From: Flavimarina sp. Hel_I_48
GTDB taxonomy: Bacteria > Bacteroidota > Bacteroidia > Flavobacteriales > Flavobacteriaceae
Assembly (NCBI RefSeq): GCF_000733945.1
Contig: NZ_JPOL01000002.1
Coordinates: 3,608,894 to 3,672,893, forward strand
Length of the DNA stretch: 64,000 nt
Reading direction: 5' to 3'
The notes beneath the pieces are model-generated. The model was given only the letters and a program-made list of their open reading frames with translations. It was not told the DNA's origin and did no database searches. Positions 8,159 through 17,769 of the stretch are shown piece by piece (position 1 is the stretch's first letter; each line of letters opens with the position of its first letter). The position numbers were made by a program, and so were the translations under genes.

Positions 8159-9193
8159 ATGAGAATAGATTTAAGAAGTGATACCCTGACCCGTCCTACG
8201 CCAGCAATGCTAGATGCTATGATGACCGCAAAAGTGGGGGATGATGTATATAAGGAAGATCCCACGGTAAATGCACTTGAAGAAAAAATAGCAGATCTTT
8301 TTGGCATGGATTCCGCTTTATATTTTCCTACCGGAAGTATGACCAATCAAGCGGCTATTAAAATGCACACCCAGCCCGGTGAAGAACTTATTGCCGATAA
8401 ATATGCCCATATTTATAATTATGAAGGGGGCGGTATCTCCTTTAACAGTGGAGTTTCCTGTAGGCTAGCCGATGGAAAGCGTGGAATGATCACTGCAGAT
8501 CAGGTGAAAACGTGTATAAATCCGCCAGATTTCTATCATAGTCCGCTTACTTCCCTGGTCTGTCTTGAGAATACGACCAATAAAGGTGGCGGAGCATGTT
8601 ATGATTTCAGTGAAATTTTAGAAATTAGAAAAGTGTGCGACGATCATGGCCTGGGCCTTCACCTTGACGGTGCGCGGCTTTGGAATGCGCTGGTAGCCAC
8701 GGATGAATCTCCTAAAGACTATGGGAAAGTTTTTGATACCATCTCGGTATGTCTTTCCAAAGGCTTGGGAGCTCCCATGGGTTCGGTTCTCGTAGGAAAG
8801 AAGGAACTAATGAAAAAAGCGATGCGAGTACGCAAAGTCCTGGGTGGTGGTATGCGACAAGGTGGTTATATGGCCGCTGCCGGTATTTATGCAATTGATA
8901 ACCACTGGCAGCGTATGGAGGAAGATCATCAACGCGCTAAAGAACTTTCTGAGCTATTGAATAAACATGAAGCGGTCGCTAGTGTTGATCCCGTGGAAAC
9001 AAATATCCTTATATTCAATTTAAAGCAGGGTGTTGATGAAAGTTCTTTTTTAGAATCTTTAAAGAAAAATGATATTTATATCAGTAATCTTGGTCCTGGC
9101 AAACTACGTATCGTGACACATTATGATTATACTCAGGAAATGCATGAAAAACTGCTTGATTTCTTTAAAAATCAAACGATTTTCGCTCAATAA
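8159..9193 (+). CDS. ltaE: Low-specificity L-threonine aldolase
   Basis: A 344-residue PLP enzyme of fold type I that cleaves threonine or allo-threonine to glycine and acetaldehyde in the cytosol. It begins IDLRSDTLTRPT, a hallmark of the family, and has VGDDVYKEDPTVNALE, FPTGSMTNQ, HLDGARLWNA (Asp that binds the PLP ring nitrogen) and SVCLSKGLGAPMGS with the Schiff-base Lys201. Length is typical. It lies 122 bases after the PKS reductase; there is no sequence reason to tie it to polyketide synthesis beyond sharing a strand. Confidence 0.92.
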   Translation: MRIDLRSDTLTRPTPAMLDAMMTAKVGDDVYKEDPTVNALEEKIADLFGMDSALYFPTGSMTNQAAIKMHTQPGEELIADKYAHIYNYEGGGISFNSGVSCRLADGKRGMITADQVKTCINPPDFYHSPLTSLVCLENTTNKGGGACYDFSEILEIRKVCDDHGLGLHLDGARLWNALVATDESPKDYGKVFDTISVCLSKGLGAPMGSVLVGKKELMKKAMRVRKVLGGGMRQGGYMAAAGIYAIDNHWQRMEEDHQRAKELSELLNKHEAVASVDPVETNILIFNLKQGVDESSFLESLKKNDIYISNLGPGKLRIVTHYDYTQEMHEKLLDFFKNQTIFAQ

Positions 9194-9223
9194 ATACTGT
9201 TTATTTACCTAAAAAGCCATTTT

Positions 9224-10096
9224 ATGAGATTAAATATATCCCTACTACTTTTATTAATAGGTCCATTGATATATGCACAACAACTGGAAGAGCCCGTGAT
9301 TGTTCCGTTTCAATTATCACCTAACGGACATATTATGATAAGTGCAAAAATAAATGGTGTGGAAGGCAATTTTATTTTTGATACAGGAGCCGGGTTACAT
9401 TTATTGACCAAAAAATTTGCGGATAAGGTTAAAAATTTAAATAAAACCCAACATTTTTATACAGGTCACCGCGCCACCGGTGAAGCATTGGAAATTGATT
9501 TATGGAAAGCCGAAAGTTTAACTATAGAAACATTGAACTTAAAGAATCAGATTGTTGCTGTATATGATATTGATTTTCCACTGGATGGATTAATTTCCCT
9601 CACGTCATTTAAAGAGCGTGCGGTAACGATAGATTATAAGGAGAAACATCTTGTTTTAGAAACACAGAATTCGCTTGATAAACGCGAAAAAAAATCCGCT
9701 TTTCAAATGCCTTTGCAGATTACTAATGTTCGGGATATCGAGATAGGTATTTCAACAGCAGTTGTGGTCAATGATAGTTTGGTACTTGATGTGGGATTAG
9801 ATAGTGGTGCAGGCAATGATGTATATCGCTTTAACGCGCGTTATATGCCGATTTTAGGAGTTGATTCCACTACGATAGATAATCAGTTTAGGCCCAGTTA
9901 TTTCAACCCTGAAGAGGGAAATATGTATTATACAACAACACTATCAAACCTGAGCAATTCTGGCAAAAATGTGGATAAAAAACAATTTAAAGCTACCTTT
10001 ATACAAGGATTGCTTTATGAGGGGATTATGAGTATTAACTGGATAGGTGAAGTACTTACCATTGATATCGCAAACAAAAGATTACTTGTTCAATAA
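9224..10096 (+). CDS. Secreted retropepsin/pepsin-like aspartyl protease family protein with two active-site motifs
   Basis: The protein has 290 residues with an N-terminal signal peptide (hydrophobic residues 4-17, cleavage near YAQQ). Two aspartyl protease motifs are present: FIFDTGAG with DTG at 53-55, and VGLDSGAG with DSG at 193-195, about 140 residues apart. This is the layout of a single-chain pseudodimer, each half supplying one aspartate, rather than a retroviral-type monomer. Bacterial clan AA proteins of this kind are common in Bacteroidota and are located in the periplasm or outer membrane; substrates are generally unknown. The gene starts 30 bases after threonine aldolase and ends 23 bases before the Tat-exported oxidoreductase. 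Confidence 0.78.
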   Translation: MRLNISLLLLLIGPLIYAQQLEEPVIVPFQLSPNGHIMISAKINGVEGNFIFDTGAGLHLLTKKFADKVKNLNKTQHFYTGHRATGEALEIDLWKAESLTIETLNLKNQIVAVYDIDFPLDGLISLTSFKERAVTIDYKEKHLVLETQNSLDKREKKSAFQMPLQITNVRDIEIGISTAVVVNDSLVLDVGLDSGAGNDVYRFNARYMPILGVDSTTIDNQFRPSYFNPEEGNMYYTTTLSNLSNSGKNVDKKQFKATFIQGLLYEGIMSINWIGEVLTIDIANKRLLVQ

Positions 10097-10119
10097 ATCA
10101 ATTATTAAAATTTCAAATT

Positions 10120-11472
10120 ATGGTCAATAATAGACGTCATTTTATTAAAAAAAGCGCTGCTGGGGTATTGGGCGGCAGCCTTTCTTTCTTTTTTCCAATG
10201 GAACTTATAGCCGCAATGCGGAAAAATGTAAGTCCTAATGATCGTATACAGGTTGGTTTAATAGGATGTAAAGGTATGGGTTTTTCTGATTTAAGTTCTA
10301 TGCTGAAAATCAACGAAATCGATGTCGTTGCGCTTTGTGACATAGACGATAGTGTACTTGCAGAACGAACTAAGGATCTTGAAAAAGCAGGCATAAAACC
10401 GCCTAAAAAGTATAAAGATTACCGAAAATTATTAGAAGATCAAGATATTGATGTTGTCATCATTGGTACTCCAGACCATTGGCATTGTTTGCAGCTTATG
10501 GATGCCCTTGAAGCAGGTAAAGATGTGTATTGTGAGAAACCCATCGCAAATACCATTGAAGAAAGTATGCTCATGCGGCAAAAAGTCAATGGTAGTGATA
10601 AAATCGTGCAAATAGGGCAGTGGCAAAGGAGCCAGCCCCATTTTAGGGAAGCTATAGATTACGTCCATTCGGGAAAATTGGGGAATATTCGGTTGGCAAA
10701 AGCATGGGCGTATCAAGGTTGGATGCAATCCATTCCTGTACTTCCAGATGCGCCCGTTCCTCAAGGGGTAGACTACGATATGTGGCTTGGTCCCGCTCAG
10801 CAGCGTCCATTTAATCCCAACAGATTTCATTTTAACTTTAGATGGTTTTGGGACTATGCCGGTGGTCTCATGACAGATTGGGGCGTCCATCTGCTTGATT
10901 ATGCGCTATATGGTATGAAGGCCGGAACGCCAAAATCTGTTATGGCCATGGGAGGTAAATTCGCGTACCCAGATGATGCCGCTCAAACCCCAGATAGTTT
11001 GCAGACTGTTTTTGAATATGATGATTTTTCTATTTTATGGGAGCATGCCACGGGTATAGATAACGGTAATTATGGGCGTGATCACGGGATTTCATTTATT
11101 GGCAACAATGGTACTTTAGTTTTAGATAGGAACGGTTGGGAAGTAATCCCAGAAGTAGGTCACGATAGTTGGAACAAATTAAAAGATCAACCAAAACTAG
11201 AGCGTATTCCTCTTCAAAAAAGTTCGGCCAGCGGGCTTGACTTGCATACAGTAAACTTTATTGATGCAGTTCAAAGTAGAGATGCTTCTAGCCTCAACGC
11301 ACCTATTCAAGTAGGTTATGACGCAGCACTCATAAGCCACTTTGGCAATGTTGCCTATAGGACAGGAGATAGATTGTACTGGGATACGGCCAAGAAGCGT
11401 TTCACTGACAACGAGGCCAATAAATATGTCAAAGCCAAGTACCATAATGGATGGGAGTTACCTAAAATTTAA
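10120..11472 (+). CDS. Tat-exported Gfo/Idh/MocA family oxidoreductase
   Basis: A 450-residue NAD(P)-dependent oxidoreductase of the inositol dehydrogenase/glucose-fructose oxidoreductase family. The N-terminus NNRRHFIKKSAAGVLGGS is a twin-arginine signal (Arg5-Arg6 and a short hydrophobic run), so the enzyme is folded with cofactor before export. The Rossmann motif is VGLIGCKGMG and the family hallmark CEKPIA has Glu139-Lys140-Pro141, the lysine being catalytic. RWFWDYAGGLMTDWGVHLLD is typical of the exported Bacteroidota subgroup. Likely substrates are sugars or their derivatives in the periplasm. A long perfect hairpin (11675-11724) lies downstream. Confidence 0.9.
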   Translation: MVNNRRHFIKKSAAGVLGGSLSFFFPMELIAAMRKNVSPNDRIQVGLIGCKGMGFSDLSSMLKINEIDVVALCDIDDSVLAERTKDLEKAGIKPPKKYKDYRKLLEDQDIDVVIIGTPDHWHCLQLMDALEAGKDVYCEKPIANTIEESMLMRQKVNGSDKIVQIGQWQRSQPHFREAIDYVHSGKLGNIRLAKAWAYQGWMQSIPVLPDAPVPQGVDYDMWLGPAQQRPFNPNRFHFNFRWFWDYAGGLMTDWGVHLLDYALYGMKAGTPKSVMAMGGKFAYPDDAAQTPDSLQTVFEYDDFSILWEHATGIDNGNYGRDHGISFIGNNGTLVLDRNGWEVIPEVGHDSWNKLKDQPKLERIPLQKSSASGLDLHTVNFIDAVQSRDASSLNAPIQVGYDAALISHFGNVAYRTGDRLYWDTAKKRFTDNEANKYVKAKYHNGWELPKI

Positions 11473-11674
11473 ATAATTCGCTTATTCCGTCAAAAATCAG
11501 GAATTATATATAGCAAAATAAAGAAGACTTATTCCTTTTCTCACGTATGTGTTGAGAGTATATGTCTTAAATAATATAGATGTACTGCTAAGGCGCTATA
11601 GTTTGCTTGCGGTATAGTGTTATACCTATATTATAGAAATTGGGACGCTTCGGTTTTGTTCCGTAAACTTCTAA

Positions 11675-11724
11675 ATAATAGAATCCCGGATTAAAACATT
11701 TGTTTTAATCCGGGATTCTATTAT
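11675..11724. terminator. Long perfect hairpin, bidirectional terminator
   Basis: The arms 11675-11698 and 11701-11724 are perfect 24-base inverted repeats separated by two bases, with a GC core GAATCCCGGATT and AT-rich flanks. It lies between the convergent ends of the Gfo/Idh/MocA gene (ending 11472) and the malectin gene (ending 11758) and would work in both directions because the AT-rich arm bases supply A and T runs. The stem is longer than an ordinary intrinsic terminator. Confidence 0.75.
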
Positions 11725-11757
11725 AAAAATATTTCCGTTTAACGGAAACCCTGACTA

Positions 11758-14700
11758 TTAGTTTTTAATAAACTTGATTACTTTCTTAGAAGATGCATCT
11801 TTTACAATCTCAACAAAATAAATACCCGTCTGTAGAGAACTCGTTTCAAGAGTATATGAGGTATCAAAGGCGTTATATTTTTTAGAAATCAATGTTGCCC
11901 CGTTTATATTTTTGACAGCTATCTCTAGGGAACGCTCCGTATCACCAATTCCTGTAAGGGTAATATTATCTTTAGTGGGATTTGGATATACTGTAATGGA
12001 TTCCCCAAAACGATCTCCATTAGAAAGATTTGCATCTTCTTCAATAGTACTTAGCGTTGTTTCTGGCTCTATGCGCAAGAAGCGTGTATTATCCCTTAGA
12101 TCTGATTCGCTATAACCACCATTTGCTACTATTAATTTATCATCAAAAATTCCCGCTACAGGAGCCAATAGTCGTTCTGGGAGTTCGCAACGCTGCGTCC
12201 ATTGATCAATAGCTGGATCGTATTCTGTAATATCATCGAAAAAGAAAATACCGCGACGACCTCCTATAATTATAATTTTACCATTATGGACAAGGGTACA
12301 CGGTTCAAAATGAGAACGGTCTGCGAATAAATTTCGTTTCCGTGTCCAGGTATCAGTTGCAGGATCATAAACATGAAGGTAGCGCAAGTACTGTTTTTCA
12401 TAATCGTGGCCGTATTGACCACCAATTGCATAAATAAGACCATTAACAGTAGCCGCGCTCAAGTGGTTTCGTCCATAAGGTAATGGAGCAGCAGGAATCC
12501 AACCTGCGGCAAGATTTTCGGGGTCTAGTACGTAGTGTTCATCAACATCTGTGGTACGATCTGGTAAAAGGCCACCAAAGAAATGGATTTTACCATTTGC
12601 ATATGCTGCAGCACCTGATCCACGCGGTGCGGGTAGGGATGGTCCTGCCCTCCAGGAATCCGTTGAGGTACTGTAGATTTGAACCTTAGCTGTTGCGACA
12701 CCTGGATTGTTACCAATAAAACCGCCTATAAGCCAAACATCGTCATTAACTTGGGCTTTCCCCATATGAGTTGCGGGAAATGGCATAGGAGCACCTGTAG
12801 TCCAAGTATTATTTTTCACATCGTAAATTTCAGTCACACCCGTAATAATAAAATTATCGAGAAAACCTGCAAACGAGTATAATTTATCTCCTACAGTAGC
12901 AGATTGTGCTTCAAGCTTTTTTAGTTTACTGGGAGCTAATTCTGTCCATGCACAAGGATCTTGTCCCTCTTCACCAAGTTCACCATTGCCGTATAACTGA
13001 ATACCGCAAAGTTGGGGTCTGTTTACAGTGGCGCCAAAATTTAAATTGAGTTCGCCATCGCTTACATTGACAGTATATGTTCGCGTGAGGGCAGTTCCCG
13101 TGCCCACTTCTTTGGTAATATCAAAACCTTCAATTGCACTCTCGTTCTCTAGTTTGTAATTGAAAACACGTTTTCCTATTCCGCCTGGCCCACTTTTAGG
13201 AGCACCAAACCACAATTCAGCGAAATGCAATTTGACCTGATAGGTACCATTAGTTACTGGAAATGCATAGCTAAAATTGCCCTGATCATTGTTTGTGCTA
13301 CGTTCAGATTTATAAAGTGCCTGTATATTCGTGTTTTTGATTTCGTTAAAGGTAGTAGTGCTGGTTTTGGAAGAGCCCGTAGTGTATGCATCCTTCTGAA
13401 ATACAGTACCGTTTAGGGTTAAGCTAGGACCCCCTACATTAAAGCTAGCCATTAGTGGAAATTCATCTTCCTTACGCTCATTTTCTTTGAAAACTTCGAT
13501 CGCCGCAATTTTTGGACGATCTTTAGAGGCACTAAAGTCAATGTTTAGAATCCCGTCTTTAACAGATGTACTATATGTTTTTATTGAAGCTGTCATAGTA
13601 CCCAACTCCTTGATCATATCTAAATCTACCAGTTTAGCTTTATTTTCAACATTTACACTGAAGATGCGTTTGTTTACGCCTCCTGAGCCACCACCCGGAA
13701 CACCCCAGTAGATTTCGGCAAAATGGAGCGCAACACGATATTCTCCATTTTTTACCGGTATGGCGTAGCCAAAACTTCCCTTATCAACACCTGCTGAACG
13801 CTCAGATTTGTAAAGTTCGTCTTCCGTAGTATTTTTGATATCTTCAATTTGTTGATTTTCAAATACTGAGGTTTTCCCCGTAAAGTAAGTATCGGCAAGA
13901 AAATTTTTTCCATTTACAACGAGGGCAGAGCTTCCGGCATTTATACGAGTTACCGCTGTATCATCAACCGGATCTACTTTGATGATCTCGATGGCAGAAA
14001 TTTTAGGTTCGTCTTTTGTGGATGTGAGATCTATGTTTAACTTACCATCTCTAACATTTACGCTATAAGATTTGATTAGAGCGGTTTCTGAACCCACTTC
14101 TCTTATAATATCCAGGTCTGACAACCTCTTTTGATTTTCAATGGAAATATTGATGAGCCGTTTTCCTTTGCCTCCTGAGCCACCTCCCGTTGCGCCCCAG
14201 TAAATTTCGGCAAAATGGCATTTAACTTTATAGTTGCCATTTTCAACAGGGATAGTATAGGAAAATCCACCACTGCCGGTACCTGTAGATCGCTCTGACC
14301 TGTAGATTGCATCTTTCTCAGTATCATGTATGGCAGGAATACCATAATTTGTATACTTTCTTCCACCATTAAAATAGCTATCTGCACTAAAGCTCATACC
14401 ATCAATTTCGATTTGCGGTCCGCCCGTATTGATACGTATTGCTTCTGGTTCATTAGCCTCTGGTTCTTCAATAATTTCCAGTGCAGAAAGTTTAGGTTGG
14501 TCTTTAGAGCCGATAAAATCTATATTGAGGATACCATCTCGTACAGTGACCAAATATTCTTTTTGCAGGGCATTCATAGTTCCCACTTCTTTAATGATAT
14601 CAAGACTGTTGAGAACTTTTTGGTTTTCTAAGGTTGCGCTAAAAACACGTTTGCCATTGCCACCAGAACCGCCGTTTGTGGATCCCCAATAAATTTCAGC

Positions 14701-15078
14701 GAAATGAAGTTTAACCTTAAATGTTCCATTTGGAACGGGTATGGCATAATTAAAGGTATTTTTATTGGCAATCGTACTGCGTTCAGTCAAATAAAGGTCA
14801 TCGCGAGTGGTATTCCCTATATCCTTGATATGGTCATTTTTAAAAGTTTTACCATCACCCTTGTAGTAATTATCTTTGATGAAATGTTCATTCCCATACC
14901 GTATCTCATCACCACCACTATTAATCCGTAACACAAAAGGATCATCCTTAATCTCTGAAGTAGTATCAGATGTGTCATTTGTAGAAGGGTTATTGGATAT
15001 GTTAGAGAAAGACGTCACTGAAGTGAAGGAGGTGACCGTAATGGTAAATAAAAGAATGTAATTTGAAAAAAATCTCAT
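11758..15078 (-). CDS. Secreted tetra-malectin, kelch-propeller protein with type IX secretion sorting domain
   Basis: An 1106-residue modular surface protein. After a signal-like N-terminus come four malectin domains at about residues 49-203, 213-366, 376-530 and 543-696. Each has the pattern INxGG near its start, SERS, (K/R)V-LHFAEIYWG (LHFAELWFG in the fourth), GKR-(V/I/L)(F/I) and a closing strand with D-x-P-K/Q-(L/I/C). A kelch beta-propeller follows (about 710-1000; repeated YxxGGF/L, D-P-A-x-x-x-W). Residues 1028-1106 (VYPNPTKDNITL to GIYFVEI) are a type A C-terminal sorting domain for the type IX system. Malectins bind diglucose or other glycans, so the protein likely binds polysaccharide outside the cell. 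It sits alone between a PKS region and the polysaccharide locus starting at 15449. No enzymatic motif was seen. Confidence 0.9.
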   Translation of the reverse strand: MRFFSNYILLFTITVTSFTSVTSFSNISNNPSTNDTSDTTSEIKDDPFVLRINSGGDEIRYGNEHFIKDNYYKGDGKTFKNDHIKDIGNTTRDDLYLTERSTIANKNTFNYAIPVPNGTFKVKLHFAEIYWGSTNGGSGGNGKRVFSATLENQKVLNSLDIIKEVGTMNALQKEYLVTVRDGILNIDFIGSKDQPKLSALEIIEEPEANEPEAIRINTGGPQIEIDGMSFSADSYFNGGRKYTNYGIPAIHDTEKDAIYRSERSTGTGSGGFSYTIPVENGNYKVKCHFAEIYWGATGGGSGGKGKRLINISIENQKRLSDLDIIREVGSETALIKSYSVNVRDGKLNIDLTSTKDEPKISAIEIIKVDPVDDTAVTRINAGSSALVVNGKNFLADTYFTGKTSVFENQQIEDIKNTTEDELYKSERSAGVDKGSFGYAIPVKNGEYRVALHFAEIYWGVPGGGSGGVNKRIFSVNVENKAKLVDLDMIKELGTMTASIKTYSTSVKDGILNIDFSASKDRPKIAAIEVFKENERKEDEFPLMASFNVGGPSLTLNGTVFQKDAYTTGSSKTSTTTFNEIKNTNIQALYKSERSTNNDQGNFSYAFPVTNGTYQVKLHFAELWFGAPKSGPGGIGKRVFNYKLENESAIEGFDITKEVGTGTALTRTYTVNVSDGELNLNFGATVNRPQLCGIQLYGNGELGEEGQDPCAWTELAPSKLKKLEAQSATVGDKLYSFAGFLDNFIITGVTEIYDVKNNTWTTGAPMPFPATHMGKAQVNDDVWLIGGFIGNNPGVATAKVQIYSTSTDSWRAGPSLPAPRGSGAAAYANGKIHFFGGLLPDRTTDVDEHYVLDPENLAAGWIPAAPLPYGRNHLSAATVNGLIYAIGGQYGHDYEKQYLRYLHVYDPATDTWTRKRNLFADRSHFEPCTLVHNGKIIIIGGRRGIFFFDDITEYDPAIDQWTQRCELPERLLAPVAGIFDDKLIVANGGYSESDLRDNTRFLRIEPETTLSTIEEDANLSNGDRFGESITVYPNPTKDNITLTGIGDTERSLEIAVKNINGATLISKKYNAFDTSYTLETSSLQTGIYFVEIVKDASSKKVIKFIKN

Positions 15079-15448
15079 TTTTTGGGGGTGTAATAGTTTT
15101 GAATATAATAAATGCTTAGAATACTTCGTTTTCTATTTTCAGTAAAAACAGTGCGAAGATAACTGAAAAATTTTCCTACAAATATTTTTTAGCTAAAACG
15201 CACATTTCTTTGATTAAGTGATAATTTTAAGCTATAAAATTTTAGAATGTCAGCAAAGTGTCTTATGTACAGAGTAAAGAAAAGCATTTTCAATTTGTTT
15301 TGAATTAATAAAAATTGACTGCTATCAAAGGTTTGTTATAGGTATATATCCCTTGATTTTACGAAAAATGTAAAAAGGAAATGAATTAGCGTAGGGCTTA
15401 TTTCAAATTTATTATTCATCTTTGCGCCGTATTTGAAAAATAAATTCA
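15079..15448. other. Divergent intergenic region upstream of polysaccharide locus
   Basis: This 370-base AT-rich stretch separates the leftward malectin gene from the rightward wbpP-like gene. On the minus strand there is a candidate promoter at 15154-15184. On the plus strand CATCTTTG at 15417-15424, one base off the Bacteroidota -7 consensus, lies 25 bases upstream of the epimerase ATG. I see no open frame, RNA gene or repeat in the remainder. Confidence 0.5.
15154..15184 (-). promoter_or_regulatory. Candidate Bacteroidota promoter for the malectin protein
   Basis: Read on the minus strand this is TTTG, 17 bases, then TATCTTCG, which matches the -33 TTTG and, with one mismatch, the -7 TAnnTTTG of Bacteroidota promoters. 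It ends about 76 bases upstream of the ATG at 15078. The spacing is slightly short of the usual 19-20 bases. Confidence 0.4.
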
Positions 15449-16456
15449 ATGAATGTTAACTCTTTTAAAGAGCTTGAAAGCAAGCATGTTCTGGTTACAG
15501 GTGGTGCAGGCTTTATAGGTTCCAATCTGGCTGAAAAGCTAATAGATTTAGGTGCTCATGTCGTATGTCTTGATAATTTTGCTACAGGTCATCGTAGAAA
15601 TTTAAACAGACTTATTAATAATGAGCGTTTTAAGCTTATTGAAGGAGATATACGCGATCTTGAAACTTGTAAAAAAGCCTGTGAGGGGATTGACTTTGTT
15701 TTGCATGAAGCAGCTCTGGGCTCTGTTCCTCGTTCACTTAAAGATCCTATTACAAGCAATGATGTAAATGTGGGAGGTTTTCTAAATATGCTAGTGGCCG
15801 CAAAAGAGGCAAATGTTAAACGTTTTGTTTATGCGGCAAGTTCATCAACGTATGGCGATTCTAAAGCATTGCCAAAAGAAGAAGATAATATAGGTAAACC
15901 GTTATCCCCTTACGCGATTACAAAATATGTCAATGAACTATATGCTGATATTTTTCATAATGCCTATGATTTAGACACTGTAGGATTGCGTTATTTCAAT
16001 GTTTTTGGAAGAAAACAAGATCCTAATGGAGCCTACGCGGCTGTTATCCCTAAATTTGTTATGCAGCTAATGGCGCATGAATCACCGGTTATAAATGGAG
16101 ATGGAAACTTTTCAAGGGATTTTACTTACATTGATAACGTGGTGCAGATGAATTTGCTTGCACTTACTGTTAAAGATTCAAAAGCACTAAATCAGATATA
16201 CAATACTGCATTTGGAGAGCGAACGACCCTTAATGAGCTCGTTGTTGCCTTAAAGAAAAACCTATGCAAGTTTGATACAAAGATTGCTGATATTGACCCG
16301 ACTTATGGTGAGAACCGGGCAGGGGACATACCACATTCCCTTGCGTCTGTGGACAAAGCCAAGAGGTTATTAGGTTATGCGCCAGAATATGACATCCAAG
16401 AAGGACTGCAGGAGGCTGTTACCTGGTACTGGGAAAATTTAAGTGATAAAAAATAA
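15449..16456 (+). CDS. wbpP: UDP-N-acetylglucosamine 4-epimerase (WbpP/TviC-like)
   Basis: A 335-residue extended SDR epimerase. The NAD motif is GGAGFIG (residues 18-24), the catalytic pair is Tyr155 and Lys159 in [11 protein letters not shown], and [14 protein letters not shown] is the signature of the WbpP/TviC group that interconverts UDP-GlcNAc and UDP-GalNAc or their uronic acids. [20 protein letters not shown] also fits. It is paired 32 bases upstream of a WbpO/TviB-like dehydrogenase; together the two make UDP-GalNAcA, a common acidic donor for capsules and O-antigens. It opens the main polysaccharide locus. Confidence 0.88.
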   Translation: MNVNSFKELESKHVLVTGGAGFIGSNLAEKLIDLGAHVVCLDNFATGHRRNLNRLINNERFKLIEGDIRDLETCKKACEGIDFVLHEAALGSVPRSLKDPITSNDVNVGGFLNMLVAAKEANVKRFVYAASSSTYGDSKALPKEEDNIGKPLSPYAITKYVNELYADIFHNAYDLDTVGLRYFNVFGRKQDPNGAYAAVIPKFVMQLMAHESPVINGDGNFSRDFTYIDNVVQMNLLALTVKDSKALNQIYNTAFGERTTLNELVVALKKNLCKFDTKIADIDPTYGENRAGDIPHSLASVDKAKRLLGYAPEYDIQEGLQEAVTWYWENLSDKK

Positions 16457-16488
16457 TACCCCATTTTTATAAATTTGAATATTACAAA

Positions 16489-17769
16489 ATGAAAGAAATT
16501 AAAATCGCTATTATAGGTCTGGGCTACGTGGGACTTCCTCTCGCACGATTATTTGCTACTAAGTATGCAGTTGTTGGCTTCGATATTAATCAAAAAAGGA
16601 TTGCATCGTTACAAAAAGGGCACGATGATACTCTAGAAGTTGAAGATGATGTGCTACAGGGTGTAATGAAGAAAGGGTCTGACGACAAAAATGGCCTTTA
16701 TTGTTCTGCACAGCTTGAGGATATTGAGGATTGTAACTATTATATTGTTACTGTCCCTACTCCAGTAGATAAAAATAACAGACCAGACCTCACTCCCCTT
16801 TACAAAGCCAGTGAAACAGTAGGCAAAGTGCTTAGCAAAGGTGACATTGTTATCTATGAATCCACGGTTTATCCAGGAGTTACGGAAGAAGATTGCGTTC
16901 CTGTTCTTGAACGCCAAAGTGGATTGAAGTACAATACTGATTTTTTTGCTGGTTATTCCCCAGAACGTATAAATCCAGGTGATAAAGAACATACAGTTGA
17001 TAAGATACTTAAGGTAACATCAGGATCAACACCTGAGGTTGCTGAGAAAGTAAATGCATTGTATGCAACGGTCATTACAGGAGGGACATATCTTGCAGCA
17101 TCAATAAAAGTTGCGGAGGCCGCGAAAGTAATAGAAAATTCACAACGCGATATTAATATCGCTTTCGTAAATGAACTTGCTAAAATCTTCAATCTTATGA
17201 AGATAGATACTTCCGAAGTTCTTGCAGCGGCTGGTACAAAATGGAATTTCCTGCCTTTTAAGCCTGGTCTAGTGGGTGGGCATTGTATAGGTGTAGATCC
17301 CTACTATTTAGCACAGAAAGCTCAGGAATTTGGTTACCATCCAGAGATTATTTTAGCCGGAAGACGTCTTAATGATAGTATGGGACAATATGTAGCTTCT
17401 GAAATAATTAAACTAATGGTGCAGAAGGATATTAAAATAAAGGCTTCTAAAGTATTGATTTTAGGTTTTACATTTAAAGAAAATTGTCCTGATGTTCGCA
17501 ATACACGTGTAGTTGATGTGGTTGAAAGTTTGAAAGAATTCGGGGTTGATATTACTATTTTTGACCCTTGGGCAAGTTCAGAAGATGTACATCATGAATA
17601 TGGTCTTACAACAACCAAGCAAAAACCTACAGATAAATTCGATGCAGTTGTTCTTACAGTCGCGCACAACGAATTCCTAGCAATGGACCTGAAAGATTTT
17701 ATGAAGGATGAAGCAGTCCTTTACGATGTAAAATCTATTTTGACAGAGCCTGTTAGTGGACGTCTATAA
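16489..17769 (+). CDS. wbpO: Nucleotide sugar dehydrogenase (WbpO/TviB-like)
   Basis: A 426-residue UDP-sugar 6-dehydrogenase. The N-terminal NAD motif is IIGLGYVGLPLA, VTVPTPVD is the usual central motif, and the catalytic thiol is Cys266 in GGHCIGVDPYYLA. The C-terminal domain has ILGFTFKENCPDVRNT. It oxidises the 6-hydroxyl of UDP-GlcNAc or UDP-GalNAc to a carboxylate in two NAD-dependent steps. With the epimerase directly upstream it should supply UDP-GalNAcA or UDP-GlcNAcA, so the polysaccharide is probably acidic. Substrate choice between WbpO (GalNAc) and TviB (GlcNAc) activity cannot be decided here. Confidence 0.9.
   Translation: MKEIKIAIIGLGYVGLPLARLFATKYAVVGFDINQKRIASLQKGHDDTLEVEDDVLQGVMKKGSDDKNGLYCSAQLEDIEDCNYYIVTVPTPVDKNNRPDLTPLYKASETVGKVLSKGDIVIYESTVYPGVTEEDCVPVLERQSGLKYNTDFFAGYSPERINPGDKEHTVDKILKVTSGSTPEVAEKVNALYATVITGGTYLAASIKVAEAAKVIENSQRDINIAFVNELAKIFNLMKIDTSEVLAAAGTKWNFLPFKPGLVGGHCIGVDPYYLAQKAQEFGYHPEIILAGRRLNDSMGQYVASEIIKLMVQKDIKIKASKVLILGFTFKENCPDVRNTRVVDVVESLKEFGVDITIFDPWASSEDVHHEYGLTTTKQKPTDKFDAVVLTVAHNEFLAMDLKDFMKDEAVLYDVKSILTEPVSGRL

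Noticed and set aside
10432-10890. 152-codon minus-strand frame inside the Gfo/Idh/MocA gene
   Set aside because: It is fully antisense to a well-supported enzyme and its composition mirrors that gene; no independent motif.
12000-15000. Repeated segments as a DNA tandem repeat
   Set aside because: The similarity is at the protein level between four malectin domains; the DNA copies have diverged and no exact long repeat is visible.
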